DNA from: Cymbomonas tetramitiformis
Taxonomy: Eukaryota > Chlorophyta > Pyramimonadophyceae > Pyramimonadales > Pyramimonadaceae
Direction of reading: 5' to 3'
Length of the DNA: 64,000 nt
Assembly (NCBI GenBank): GCA_001247695.2
Contig: LGRX02035486.1
Span: forward strand, 1 to 64,000
Part shown: piece by piece, positions 47,701 to 57,133 of the stretch
Position numbering within the stretch: position 1 is the first letter of the stretch
Layout of the letters: every line of letters begins with the position of its first letter
Made by a program: the position numbers and the translations under genes
The notes under the pieces: model-generated
The model's database searches: none
What the model was told of the DNA's origin: nothing
The model's input: only the letters and a program-made list of their open reading frames with translations

Positions 47701-50700
47701 AGTCACAACAGGCGTCCACATCGAAGGGTCCAAACTTCTCGGCGTACTTCGAGGAGTACTCTGCTCGGACACGCCAATTCTGTGAGTCTTCGGGGGGAGT
47801 TTGCCGTTTTTGCGGGTGAAGGACCGGGGATGGAGCTGACTGCTGGGGCGCCTGCTGCGGGGATGGTGAGCTCACTGGCACCTTCTCAGTGGGCGCCTCC
47901 AATGCATCAGCTCGTGATGGCGTTCGCGTCTTCGGTGACGCCAACTGTGGAGGCGCTGGGGTCGTAGGGGCTCTTCCAGCGCGTGACATGCTCCTCGTTA
48001 TCCTTATCTGAGGTGGAGCTCTGTCAGGGGGTTGGTGTGGAGCTTCTGTCGGCTTCGCGCTATCAGCTTCAGGCCAGTCAGGCATGTCGAAGTCGAGGTG
48101 ATCCTCCTTCATTCCCTTATAGAGCTTCGGATTAACGAGAGCGATGGTCTCCCCCATGTCCATGGCCTGCTCTGCCACGGAGAGGGTTTCCACTGCTGAG
48201 AGCCAACAGTCAATTGTCTGGGCCCAGTGAGGATGAGCCGCGGGTGGTGAGCTGGAGAAGCATTCAGACTCCAGCGTTGCCAGAGGGTCTTTCGGCAGGT
48301 CTGAGGGGGGGTCGATCACTCCTGCCTCCTTCAACCCCTCGCGAACGTCCTTGTCTTTGAAGTCGGGTCTTCTGGACAGGGCGTCTGGTACCAGCAGCAG
48401 CGCTCCCTTGATGTACTCCATTCTCGGGACTCCCACCTCCACCAGATCCATGTACCAGCGTGCCTGTCTGCGGCTAAGCTCTCTGCCAGGTTCCATCAGC
48501 CATTCAAGGGGACGGTGATCACCCTGGATGCGGAAGTTGGTGAAGATGAGGTAATGCCGCCAGGTGACGGTGGTACAGTGGTGTAGAGCACCTAGCTCAC
48601 GCTCGCCGGTGTGGTAATTCTGCTCGGCGGCTGAGAACTGTCGGCTCTCGTATGCTATCACGCGCAGCCCAAGACCATCTCCATTGTCTTGCATAAGTAC
48701 TCCCCCAAGAGCGATGCCGCTAGCATCCGTCTGCACCACGAAAGGCGCCGTGCCGTCTGCGGCACCCTTAATGTTGGGCAAGGCGAGCACTGGCGCTGAT
48801 GTGAGGGCCTTCTTCAGCTCCTCGAAGGCCCACTGCTGCATGGGACCCCACTCCCAGGGTACGTCCGACTTGGTCAACCGGGTGAGGGGCTGAGCGATCT
48901 CGGAGAAGCAGTGGATGAACCTGCGGTAATACCCCGCTAGGCCCAAGAACTGCCTGACGTGGGTAACCGTCTCCAGCTCGGGCCAGTCCCTCACTGCAGC
49001 CACCTTGTCGTGTTGGGGTCTGCAGCCATCTGCGGAGATACAGTGGCCAAGGAACCGCAAGGATTTCTTCAACAGTTGGCACTTGGACCTCTTGAGGAAG
49101 ACGCCCTTCTCCCTGCATGTCAGGAGCAGTTGTTTGACGTGCTCGTAGTGCTCTGCAGCGGTGTTGCTGAAGACGACCACATCATCTATGAAGATCCGGA
49201 CAAATGGAAGATGGCCCAAGGCCCGCTGCATCCGTCGCTGGTACTGAGATGGTGAATTCTGCAGCCCCTGCGGCATGACCAACCACTCATATGACCCCAT
49301 TTGGGTGGTGAAGGCGGTCTTCTCGACATCTCCTGGTGCCATCGGTACTTGCCAGAAGCCATCCACCGCGTCGAACGAAGAGAAGAACTTCGCACCCTGC
49401 ATCTCGTCGAACATCATCTGGATGTCTGGGAGAGGATACTTGTCCTTAACTGTCTGGCGGTTGAGGAGCCGATAATCGATCACCAGTCGCAGCTCCTTGG
49501 GGTTCCCGGGTTTAGGGACCATCAAACAGGGAGCTGCATAAGGACTGGAAGAGGGTCGGATGTAGCCCTTGGACATCAGAGTCTCCACGCGTTCTCGAAG
49601 TTGGTGGAGTTCCTCTGCGGACTTCTTGTAGATGCGCTGGCAGGGAGGTCCCTTCTTGCTCAGCTCAGGGTCCAGGTTAATGTTGGCTTCATCTTGGGGG
49701 TCATGTCTGAGTCCATCGATGTTCGGTAGAGCAGTCGTCATCTCCTTCTTGTACTCCTCTCCCCAGAAGTCCTGAAACTTGAGGGTCCACTCAGGGCTCA
49801 CTTCTGCATCTTCAGTATCCGCAGCGGGTTCGGCGTTCTCAGAGTCGATAGCCGTGGCCGCAAAGGCAGAAGCAGTATCGTCGGGGGACTTCTCGGCCAC
49901 CATGAGCCAGGCGGGCTGTATCTCCGGGTCGTCATTGCCGCGTAGTTTCTGCGTCTCCGCATACACCAGGTACTTCTTCAGCTGGGCAGGGGTCAGGAAC
50001 ACCTCATCCACCAATCCCGCGCAGGCCGTACCCTTCGGAGACCTGTCCCCAGATGCTTTCCCAGGAGAACAGCCTGTGATGGTGACGCGATCCCCAATCT
50101 TGCCACTGCGGGACTTCCTGAGGAAGGAGACGGAGCCATTCCCTTCATAGCCCAAAGTGACAGGAGAGTGACTGCGCAGCCACCTTCCACCGAGGATAAC
50201 ATCCACCTGTATGCCCAGTGGCAGGATCCGGAGGGCAAGGGCGTTCTCCGTATAGGTGCCCGTGGTGGTGTGCGTGTTAAACTTGGCGTACGCGGTGGCG
50301 CCAGTGATCTTCACAGATCCATCCGCCAGGGTGACTCGCATCTCGGAGCCGGCTCGTGTTGTGAGGCCACATCGCTTAGCGCCCTGCTCCGAGATGAAGT
50401 TGTCAGAGGCCCCCGAGTTAATCAGCACCTTGACCGTGTGCCCTCTGAGGGTTGCGTAGAATACCAGCAGTAGCGGTCCTTCTTCGTCATGTGCCGCTGC
50501 AAGGGTACCCTCGATGTCGGTCTTCCACCGAACTCCCCCATCTGTGCGTATGCTTTTGCACTTGAGGTTGGGGAGGAGGTTGTCCGAGGCCTCGCGGCAT
50601 TCTTCCAACGTTTGCCTACACGCGGCGTAGAACTCCTCATCCAGCAAATCAACATCTTCAGGCGGATGACTGACGAGGTTGTCTGCACTCGCCGTCAGCA

Positions 50701-51635
50701 GGGTGCCCGCTGAGGTGCATTCGCTCGAGGTGGGGCTGACATGAGTGGTGTCGCTGGTGGTAGGGCTCACATGGGTGGTGTCACTGGTAGTAGGGCTCAC
50801 ATGTGTAGTGCCACTGGTGGTAGGGCTAACATGGGTAGTGCCGCTTACTGTGGGGCTCACGTGGGTAGTGCCGCTTGTTGTGGGGCTCACATGGGTAGCG
50901 ACACTATTGGTGAGACCGCCATGGGTGAGAGGATCCTCGTCATGCTGAGGGCTGCCAGCAGGGGAGTTGTGGGCGAGCTGGTGGGAGCTCTGGTGGTCAG
51001 TTCTCGTCTGAGGGGTCCCAGCTGCTGCCATCTGCTGGGTGAAGCAGAGCGAGTTGACCGAGGACTCCTCTTCCATCACCTCAGGGTCTTCAGCGATGGG
51101 GTGGCTGTCGAGACAGGGTGGCGCTTCATCCACTTCATGCGTTTTGACGGTGGTCATCTGCTGGGTGAAGCAAAGCGAACTGGGTGCGGAGGTCTCCTCC
51201 GCCTCTGAGCAGTAGGATGAACCTTCGGGGTTTCCTCCCGGAGTGGCCGGCGCGTTATCATGGTGCGAAGATGTAGTCTCTGTTGTGGGCTCGGCCAGCG
51301 AGGATGATGGAGGGGATGCTCCCAAGGGGCTGGGACCCAGCTTCCTCATCTTGTACTGGTGTACTGCGTGCAGACTGCACCAGGCGCCAGGTAAACCCAC
51401 ATCTCCCGCTGTCCCAGGCATCGTGCCCACTTCAGTGTCCAGGGTGCAGAGGGATGTCGAAGACCTCGCTGCTGCCCTTCGTGCGCCCTCCTTTTCCCAC
51501 AGCCTGCTACCTGGGGAAGAGTCTGGACTCGAAGTGGCGATTGCCTTTTGCTGCTCGGCAGGCGACAGCTCTCTCCAAGCCGCGTAGAGGTCGTGGGAGC
51601 TGGTGTTAGAGGATTCGGGGACTTGCTGGCGACCG
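44780..51635 (-). CDS. Gypsy polyprotein: Gag-PR-RT-RH-N6A-MTase-IN-chromodomain-C5-MTase
   Basis: Single open frame of about 2,284 codons up to the gap; the true start codon is in or beyond 51636-51655. Domains by position: Gag-like low-complexity region 51635-50480 with ten-residue repeats and no zinc knuckle; protease around 50430, where the active site reads LINSGAS (Asn for the usual Asp); reverse transcriptase about 49640-49040 with FIDDVVVFS; RNase H about 48830-48400 (QTDASG, GERELGAL, GDHRPL); Dam-like adenine methyltransferase about 47800-47340 (FDVDACCD, NPPYN); integrase about 47060-46330 (HxnH-CxxC finger, VDFVTGLP, SDRDPRF, QAEHSNRVIED); chromodomain about 45860-45690 (WKVRWTGY); cytosine methyltransferase about 45430-44780 (LVLFSGTGS, ASPPCRQYS, MENPRGRF, YPVPALL). 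The frame is intact, so the copy may be active apart from the protease residue. Confidence 0.93.
50730..50930 (-). repeat. 30-bp in-frame repeat inside the gag-like region
   Basis: Six or seven units encode variants of SGTTHVSPTT. It is a coding minisatellite in a Thr/Ser-rich linker before the protease. Confidence 0.9.
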
Positions 51636-51655
51636 NNNNNNNNNNNNNNNNNNNN
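51636..51655. other. Assembly gap (20 N)
   Basis: Run of N at the junction of the gypsy 5' LTR and the internal region. By comparison with the other LTR, about 15 LTR bases are missing, plus the primer-binding site and the gag start. Translation across it is meaningless. Confidence 0.98.
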
Positions 51656-52340
51656 ACGACAGATGCTCGGGAATATGTTTTTGATTGAACGTGCAAAGGT
51701 ACACAATTCGGATTTTATAATATACTGGATCAGGGCCAGATTGAGGTACAAACGATAATTCGGTTCCGAGTTCTGAAGGCTAAACACTTCTCAAGTGCTC
51801 TACTTATTCACTCGTCACTCAGGTTGCAGGGTCAACCACTCGAGAGCCGATGTCACACTTCGGCTCAACGTTCAATTCCCGATCCGATCTCATTTCTAAT
51901 TCCGATTCGTCATTCTCGATTCAGATGTTATGCCAACAGACTGACACGATGACTGCCCCACAGTACTGTCATACTACTGTACTGTCATACTGTCATACTG
52001 TCATAGCGTCATACTGTCATACTGTCATAACCTTAATATCTGATATTCGATTTCATTGTCTTTTCAACCCCGATGCGAATCTGACCATTCTTCGAGGGTC
52101 TGACTGAGTTCCACGATGACACCCCCCACAGTACTGTCATACTACTATAGTGTCATACTGTCATACTGTCATAGTGTCATAGTGTCATAGTGTCATAGTG
52201 TCATACCCCGGACATCTGGTATTCATTCTCATCGTGATTTCAAGCCCAATCTCACTGTCATCGTGCCAATCCCAGATTACCCCCGATGACACACATACGG
52301 ACGCATGGACATATCGGCTCACGCTGTGCCTCCGGGCACA
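51656..52340 (-). repeat. Gypsy 5' LTR (its inner end lies in the gap)
   Basis: Direct repeat of 43922-44592. Visible differences include GAGA/GGAA, one T deletion, two A/G changes and extra TGTCATA units. It ends GGGCACA before the target duplication TCAAT. Confidence 0.92.
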
Positions 52341-52699
52341 TCAATTGATGACCAAACTTTGAATATCAGAATTATTGGTATCGATTGATTGATTAGGACG
52401 ACATATCAATATCATTCGATAGACCCCTCGGAATATCGGTATCAATCGTTTGACAGTGGTAGCATATCAATATCGAATGATTACCATCGTCGATTTGCGA
52501 TATCACTTGTATTTGATATATCAAAATATCAAAAACCGATCCGGGACAATGCAAAATCTGGGGCTTGATAGGCCCATAAAGACGATTACGAGTCCTGGTT
52601 CAGGACCTGTTGCACCCTCGATCGATTGATCGTTGATTATCTAGAAGTAACGAAAATTTAAGCAGGGTATCCGAGGGTATCCGAAGAGAGATCATCATC

Positions 52700-53020
52700 A
52701 TGGGGAAACGTGGGCGTGGCAGCAAACGCCAAAGTGCCTCCGCTGTAACCCTGCGTGCTCAAGGAACCGGGCATGTCAAGAGAACCCAGCAGTCCCCTTT
52801 CGATCCTGCTGGAAGTGATGAGGTAGACTATGTCGTGCGCATAATAAAAGCGGAACGCCTATCTGGTGCAACCCCACAATGGTTGATAGGTTGGGAAGGG
52901 TATAGTGATGCCGCGGATACTTGGGAGCCGATAGAGAACTTAGTCGACCATGAGCAGGAGATTGCCGCTTTCCGTGAAAGGCGTAAGGAGGAGGTCGCGG
53001 AAGAATCGGCTGCTGCCTGA
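52700..53020 (+). CDS. Chromodomain protein encoded by the hAT element
   Basis: 106 codons from ATG. The N-terminus is basic (MGKRGRGSKRQ). Residues about 45-95 form a chromodomain: VDYVVRIIKAERL, PQWLIGWEGYSDAADTWEP and ENLV match the usual order of the hydrophobic strand, the W-x-G-Y segment and the TWEP-NL helix. Chromodomains bind methylated histone tails and can direct transposons to chromatin. It stops 20 bases before the hAT dimerisation remnant begins, so it is probably the surviving N-terminal part of a chromodomain-hAT transposase whose middle was deleted. The product alone has no catalytic domain. Confidence 0.8.
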   Translation: MGKRGRGSKRQSASAVTLRAQGTGHVKRTQQSPFDPAGSDEVDYVVRIIKAERLSGATPQWLIGWEGYSDAADTWEPIENLVDHEQEIAAFRERRKEEVAEESAAA

Positions 53021-53217
53021 AATTCCAGCAGAGCTGAAAGAGGTGACGGAGAAGAGTGAGCTTGAACTGTATTTAGAGTGCCCCTTGACTAAGAAAGATG
53101 TGGAGGTGTGATGGAAACACCGAAATGCTTCCAGTATAATCATATTGTTGATCAGACAATATAATTATATCGGGCAACAACCTCCCGACGAGATCCAGAC
53201 GGGACTTGAACCTGCGC

Positions 53218-53288
53218 GCTCAAGGTGCAGTAGAAGCGTGGTGGGCCCATAACCTCACGTGGAGTGTGATATCGGGTCGGAGGATATA
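53218..53288 (+). pseudogene. Initiator-tRNA-Met-like sequence, degenerate
   Basis: The word GCGTGGTGGGCCCATAACC, with GTGCAGTAGAA just before it, matches the D-arm and anticodon arm of eukaryotic initiator tRNA-Met (anticodon CAT) almost base for base. The 3' half is poorly preserved and I cannot fold a proper T-arm, so it is probably a tRNA-derived SINE piece or pseudogene. Confidence 0.5.
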
Positions 53289-53317
53289 TATATATATAAT
53301 GAATATATATATATATG
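53281..53317. repeat. TA microsatellite
   Basis: Two TA runs separated by ATGA, directly after the tRNA-like sequence, as often seen at SINE tails. Confidence 0.8.
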
Positions 53318-53814
53318 CGGGTCAGACAGGCGCAGGCAGTGAAACTCTCGGAAGTCTAAGATAGATCATAAAACATAATTGAGGTTTTGTGCTATCGGAG
53401 ACGGACGGAGCAGAACGGCAAGTCACGGCAGTGACACATGCACTGCACTCCGAGGGGGGAAAGCAGGAGACAGACCCCCACCTTATGGTGGGGGGTGAAA
53501 TCAGTCTCTCCATGAAGGTGCAAGATTGGTTGAGAGAAAATGGGAACAAGTTCCCTTCAGTCGCTAGAATGGCTAGGCAGTTCTTGGGCGTGCCTGCCTC
53601 CACTGCGGGGGTGGAGCGTGCATTTTCAATAGTAAATGGCATGCACTCAAATTTGAGGAGGAATTTGAAAGAGGGTACAATAGAGCACTCGCTTATGACT
53701 GCATTGAATTAGGTTAGACAAATATAGTTGAACATATCATACCGCTTTGTGTTGTTGTAAGTGTTAACTGCTTAGAGCTCAAACACATTTTGATATATTG
53801 ATAATATTGATATC

Positions 53815-54016
53815 CCGATATATCAGTAAATTTAAAGTGATATCAATATTGATTGATTGGCACCCCTAACATATCAAAATCAATTGATAGAGCCTCTAAA
53901 GTATTTGAATCAATCGATTAGACCGCTAGAAAAATCGAAATCAATTGATATAATCTTGAAATTATTGGAATCATTTGATTATTGGCCCGAAAATATCAGA
54001 ATCAATTGATAAGACC
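53815..54016. repeat. hAT subterminal repeats
   Basis: The palindromic core ATCAATTGAT or close variants recurs about every 32-36 bases (near 53844, 53880, 53914, 53940, 53966 and 54000), interspersed with TAGACC/TAAGACC. Similar cores follow 52341. Such arrays are typical transposase-binding sites in hAT ends. Confidence 0.75.
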
Positions 54017-54019
54017 GCC

Positions 54020-54040
54020 CACAACCGATACCATACCTTG
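54020..54040 (-). repeat. hAT right terminal inverted repeat
   Basis: Inverted partner of 43843-43863. It is followed by CCCCACGG, a 7/8 match to the left flank. Confidence 0.85.
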
Positions 54041-54060
54041 CCCCACGGCGTACAAATAAT

Positions 54061-54255
54061 TGCTGGATGTGACACCCCGTATGTGTCACAGTCCTCTGTC
54101 TGTACTAGTACTCCGTACAGTACGGCTGTCACAGGTTCAGGGTTTCGGGCTTGAGCCGAGCGACACTCAATCTAACTTCACTTCTTATGTTATCTTAAGT
54201 GTAAGCATTCTGTGTTTCAGCACCTCAATATATAGTCAGCACTATATATCCCACA
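54061..54255 (+). repeat. 5' LTR of the gag-only element
   Basis: 195 bp. Starts TGCTGGATGTGACACC and ends TATATCCCACA. Contains TGTCACAG words and CAATATATAG. Confidence 0.93.
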
Positions 54256-54270
54256 GGTTATGGTGCGCCA
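54256..54270 (+). promoter_or_regulatory. Candidate primer-binding site (half-tRNA initiator Met)
   Basis: GGTTATGG is complementary to the CCATAACC of initiator tRNA-Met; pairing breaks down after eight bases, so the call is tentative. Confidence 0.4.
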
Positions 54271-54643
54271 GGCACCTTCCACTACTTTTGATTGCATGTG
54301 TGGCTAAGCCACTCCGCTTGGTGGGGCGTTGGGGGCCCGATTTGATGTCGTGATTTTCGCAGTTGCGGTCGAGAGCTAGTTTACGGGCGGATTGATTTGG
54401 TATCGCTGCAGCGTGCGCCTGCCTGGGATTATTTTGTATTGTCCGCGTTGGATTTCACTCGACTAGAACTTGATCAATTTTTGTCGTGAGTTTCCTTGGC
54501 CGCCGCGTTACGATCTTGCAATTTCACAGTTACGGCTCCTTAATTATCCGTTCTGGCACTGCATTTTACGGCTCTCGACCGTCTTTCTGTATTCTACGAC
54601 ATCGGCCCTCTACCCCGACGCTCCCACCTACTGGATCTTCAAT

Positions 54644-56919
54644 ATGAGTGTGAATTCTCACGGCACGCCTCCCTTGGGGACCAACGACCGCATTAGACTA
54701 GACACGATTTTTTCACGCGACGTCGGCTCTCGTTATAGGCCGACACCGGATTCTCCCGGTGTTGCCCTCACGGCTGCGGACCGGACTCGTGCTACGGCCA
54801 TCCAAAATTCCACTTGGGACGTGGACATCATCAAGAGGATCTCTCGCGACGCCTTGGGCTCCAAGGACGAGACCTTCCGAGGCGATGAGTCCAACCGCAA
54901 CACGCTCTGGACGTCCATTGTGAGGTCCTTGCAGCGCGCGTTCGAGCAGAAAGACCCCACCAACGCCGCTCTTTTTGATCTAGCGGACGCGACGAAGTTC
55001 TGAGGTCAACGCCATCTTCAACGCTATTCTCTTCTCCACTTTGACATCGTTGACCTCTCCACATTCACCCGCGCGGCGTTGGGTTGATGCCTCGGGACGG
55101 GCTTCGCCTCAGGATGGCAAGCGTGCCCTCCTCGAGGTCACCAAGAGGTTGATCCCTCGCGTGGTCCGACCTCTTGGGCACTACGAGGAGCTTTGCTCTA
55201 TCTTCTTCAACTCCGAGAAGGACCCCGATCCACTTATCCAGGACTTTGACGCCTGCCTTACGGCTATTGGCAACGGACCTTCTGGACCTCTCGACGAGAT
55301 GATGGCGAAGAAACAGCTTCTGGCTTCACTCGACACCGAATTCTACGACAAGGTCATCACACCGCTTCGGCTCGACGTTGAGTTGGCCAAGGTGGACCTT
55401 GAGGACATCTACGCCCACGTCCTCGAGATTTGGGACGCCGACGCCGGCAAGCGGAAGCACGTGCCCCTCACGGACAAGAACATCCTGTATTCTGGCCACC
55501 CGTCCGACGTTGACGTGAAGGCCCTGATTCGGGAGTTTCAGTTCCACATCGACGCCGCCAACGAGGTTCTTGCGACGCTCTCCGACGAGGACGCGCACGA
55601 CGAGACGACGACTAGGTGGCCGGCTCCGACTACGGGCAAGCCTACTGGCAAGCCAGGTGTGCATTTTCCACCCTCCTCCTGGCGTGACCGCCAGAACCGT
55701 CGGGTGGATGGGAAGTTTCATGGCCGAAGACGTGATTTGAAGCACCGCTTCGCCGCTTCGCCCCTTCCCAAGGACGGGAATTGGCCGCAAGGCGTCCGAC
55801 GCCACAACGGCGACAAGAAGAGCTACGGCATGCACTCCGTCTCCTTCCACGTCCTCTCCAAGGCCTTCGTTCCGGAGTGTGTTCGATGCCCTCCGGGGTT
55901 TTGGCATGACTCCGCGAATTGCCCCACCGCGGACATCAAGTGCGACGAGTGCGTGATTGAGCAAGCCGACGACGCCGACGGCCTCGTGTCCGCCTTCCAG
56001 ACCGCGTTCGACACTGAAGACGACACCGCCTTTGCTCGACTCTGTGCACAACATGATCAGCCCTTGGTTCGGCAGGACGAGGAGCCCTTCACGTTCTCCG
56101 AGGACATTGACGTGGGCCTCCGAGCACAGTACGCGGGATTGACGCCCGCCCAACCCTCACTCCTTGCTACCCGCGTGCACGAGGCACGCACCGCTCTCCG
56201 CGAGCTCAAGCAGGTGGCTGGTGGTGCTGAGTCCGACAGTCACTCAGCACTTCCCGATGGTCCACTTCGGTTCGGCCACGCCCTCCGTGATCGACGATGC
56301 CGTCGTGGAGCATGAGCCGAAAGTGGCAATCGAGACCGAAGAGGACCCGAGGCAGTTCGCTGACGGTGAGCCGCCCTTCGAGCAGTCCTTTATGGACAAC
56401 ATGTCTGTAAAATTGGGCTTCTTCGAGCCCGAGCCGCAGGTCTCACTTCAATCCTTCAACCCCCTGCCTCCGTACATTCCTTCCACGCATGATTCGGCCA
56501 GCGTGGCTGACACGGAGTCTGACGACGGGGACTTGCATAATGCCGTCCCACCACCCGCTCCACGGGTTGGTGGTGTACGAACACCTTCAATCGGCGCATT
56601 CCTCACGGCAGCAGCTATCCCCGCTGTGTTTCTGTGTGTGAGCAGCGCCATGATCGACACCGTCACCGCCACTGTACTTTGTGATGTGGAGATTGCTCCA
56701 CCGTCGGCGGTGTACGGTGACTGCTCTGGTTATCAGAATGGCACAGTGGGCTACTTCACTGACCCCGACCTTCTGGACACTGGACCGACTGACTTCTACA
56801 ACATCTTCAATCTGGACTCTGACGGCTTCGGCATCTGCGATCTGGGCTTCCGATTTGAGAACTACAACACCTACAATCTTTGTGAACTCTGCTCTGTGGA
56901 CCACTTTAAAGGTGGCTAG
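54644..56919 (+). pseudogene. Gag-like coding region with frame changes
   Basis: Three overlapping plus-strand frames make up one Gag-like protein: 54644-55003 (from MSVNSHGTPP), 55041-56315, and about 56230-56919. A frame change near 55000 and another near 56230-56300 separate them; they may be mutations, an intron or programmed shifts. The middle part has the helical capsid-like character of copia Gag (LIQDFDACLTAIGNGP, KKQLLASLDTEFYDKVI) and a knuckle-like CVRCPPGFWHDSANC, i.e. C-x2-C-x5-H-x4-C, one residue longer than the standard CX2CX4HX4C. The last part has a hydrophobic stretch (FLTAAAIPAVFLCVSSAM). No polymerase domain follows. Confidence 0.7.
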
Positions 56920-57133
56920 AGTTACTGTCAGAAGCCTAGTAGCACGACTAGATCTGTTTCACGGGCACAGCAGCCTTCAGTGTGTAGTGCTAGCTAGAGA
57001 TTTGGGACCGCCCTGGCCAAGAGCACAGGCCCCCACTAGAAATTTGTTTCCACCGCTTGAGATGGTGTGTTTTGTTTCACCTAACACTGCCTGTTCCACC
57101 CTAACTCTTCCTCCGTAATAGTACAGGGTGGTG

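Larger units (their letters stand above)
43907..52340 (-). mobile_element. Ty3/gypsy chromovirus-like LTR retrotransposon with two methyltransferase domains
   Basis: Complete element on the minus strand, 8.43 kb, inserted in the hAT element. LTRs are about 686-700 bp and begin and end TGTGCC...GGCACA. The target duplication is TCAAT at 43902-43906 and 52341-52345. The purine tract lies next to the left (3') LTR. The LTRs differ by a handful of substitutions plus repeat-number changes, so insertion was recent. Order: gag-like region, protease, reverse transcriptase, RNase H, adenine-N6 methyltransferase-like domain, integrase, chromodomain, cytosine-C5 methyltransferase-like domain. An assembly gap hides the primer-binding site. 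Confidence 0.93.
53041..53712 (+). pseudogene. Remnant of hAT transposase C-terminal dimerisation region
   Basis: 53041-53107 reads like the start of the dimerisation region (KSELELYLECP) and ends in a stop. After an unrelated segment, 53430-53709 continues with VQDWLRENGNKFPSVARMAR, FLGVPASTAGVERAFS and LRRNL, ending in TAG. The P-A-S-T/S-A...E-R-x-FS core is diagnostic of hAT transposases. The DNA between the pieces (about 53110-53390) holds a tRNA-like segment and a TA repeat, consistent with a secondary insertion. No catalytic Asp or Glu region is present. Confidence 0.8.
43843..54040 (+). mobile_element. hAT-superfamily element, split by a gypsy insertion
   Basis: The left end starts CAAGGTATGGTATC (43843) and the right end is its inverted match (ending 54040). 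The inverted repeats are 21 bases with one mismatch. Flanks are CCCCACGA (43835-43842) and CCCCACGG (54041-54048), a 7/8 match to the 8-bp target duplication expected for hAT. Without the gypsy insertion the element is about 1.76 kb. It encodes a chromodomain frame (52700-53020) and a remnant of the hAT dimerisation region (about 53041-53712). The central transposase catalytic region is absent, so it is non-autonomous. Repeated ATCAATTGAT palindromes crowd both ends. Confidence 0.85.

Noticed and set aside
51656..51787. N-terminal extension of the gypsy polyprotein across the N run
   Set aside because: It is a translation of the 5' LTR. The reading frame through unknown bases has no meaning.
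53180..53230. tRNA gene on the minus strand (B-box word GGTTCAAGTCC)
   Set aside because: The T-stem has a mismatch and no D-arm or acceptor stem can be built; the plus-strand initiator-Met similarity explains the region better.
55326..56153. Minus-strand frame of 275 codons
   Set aside because: It lies opposite the Gag-like frame, has no domain, and results from third-position GC bias.
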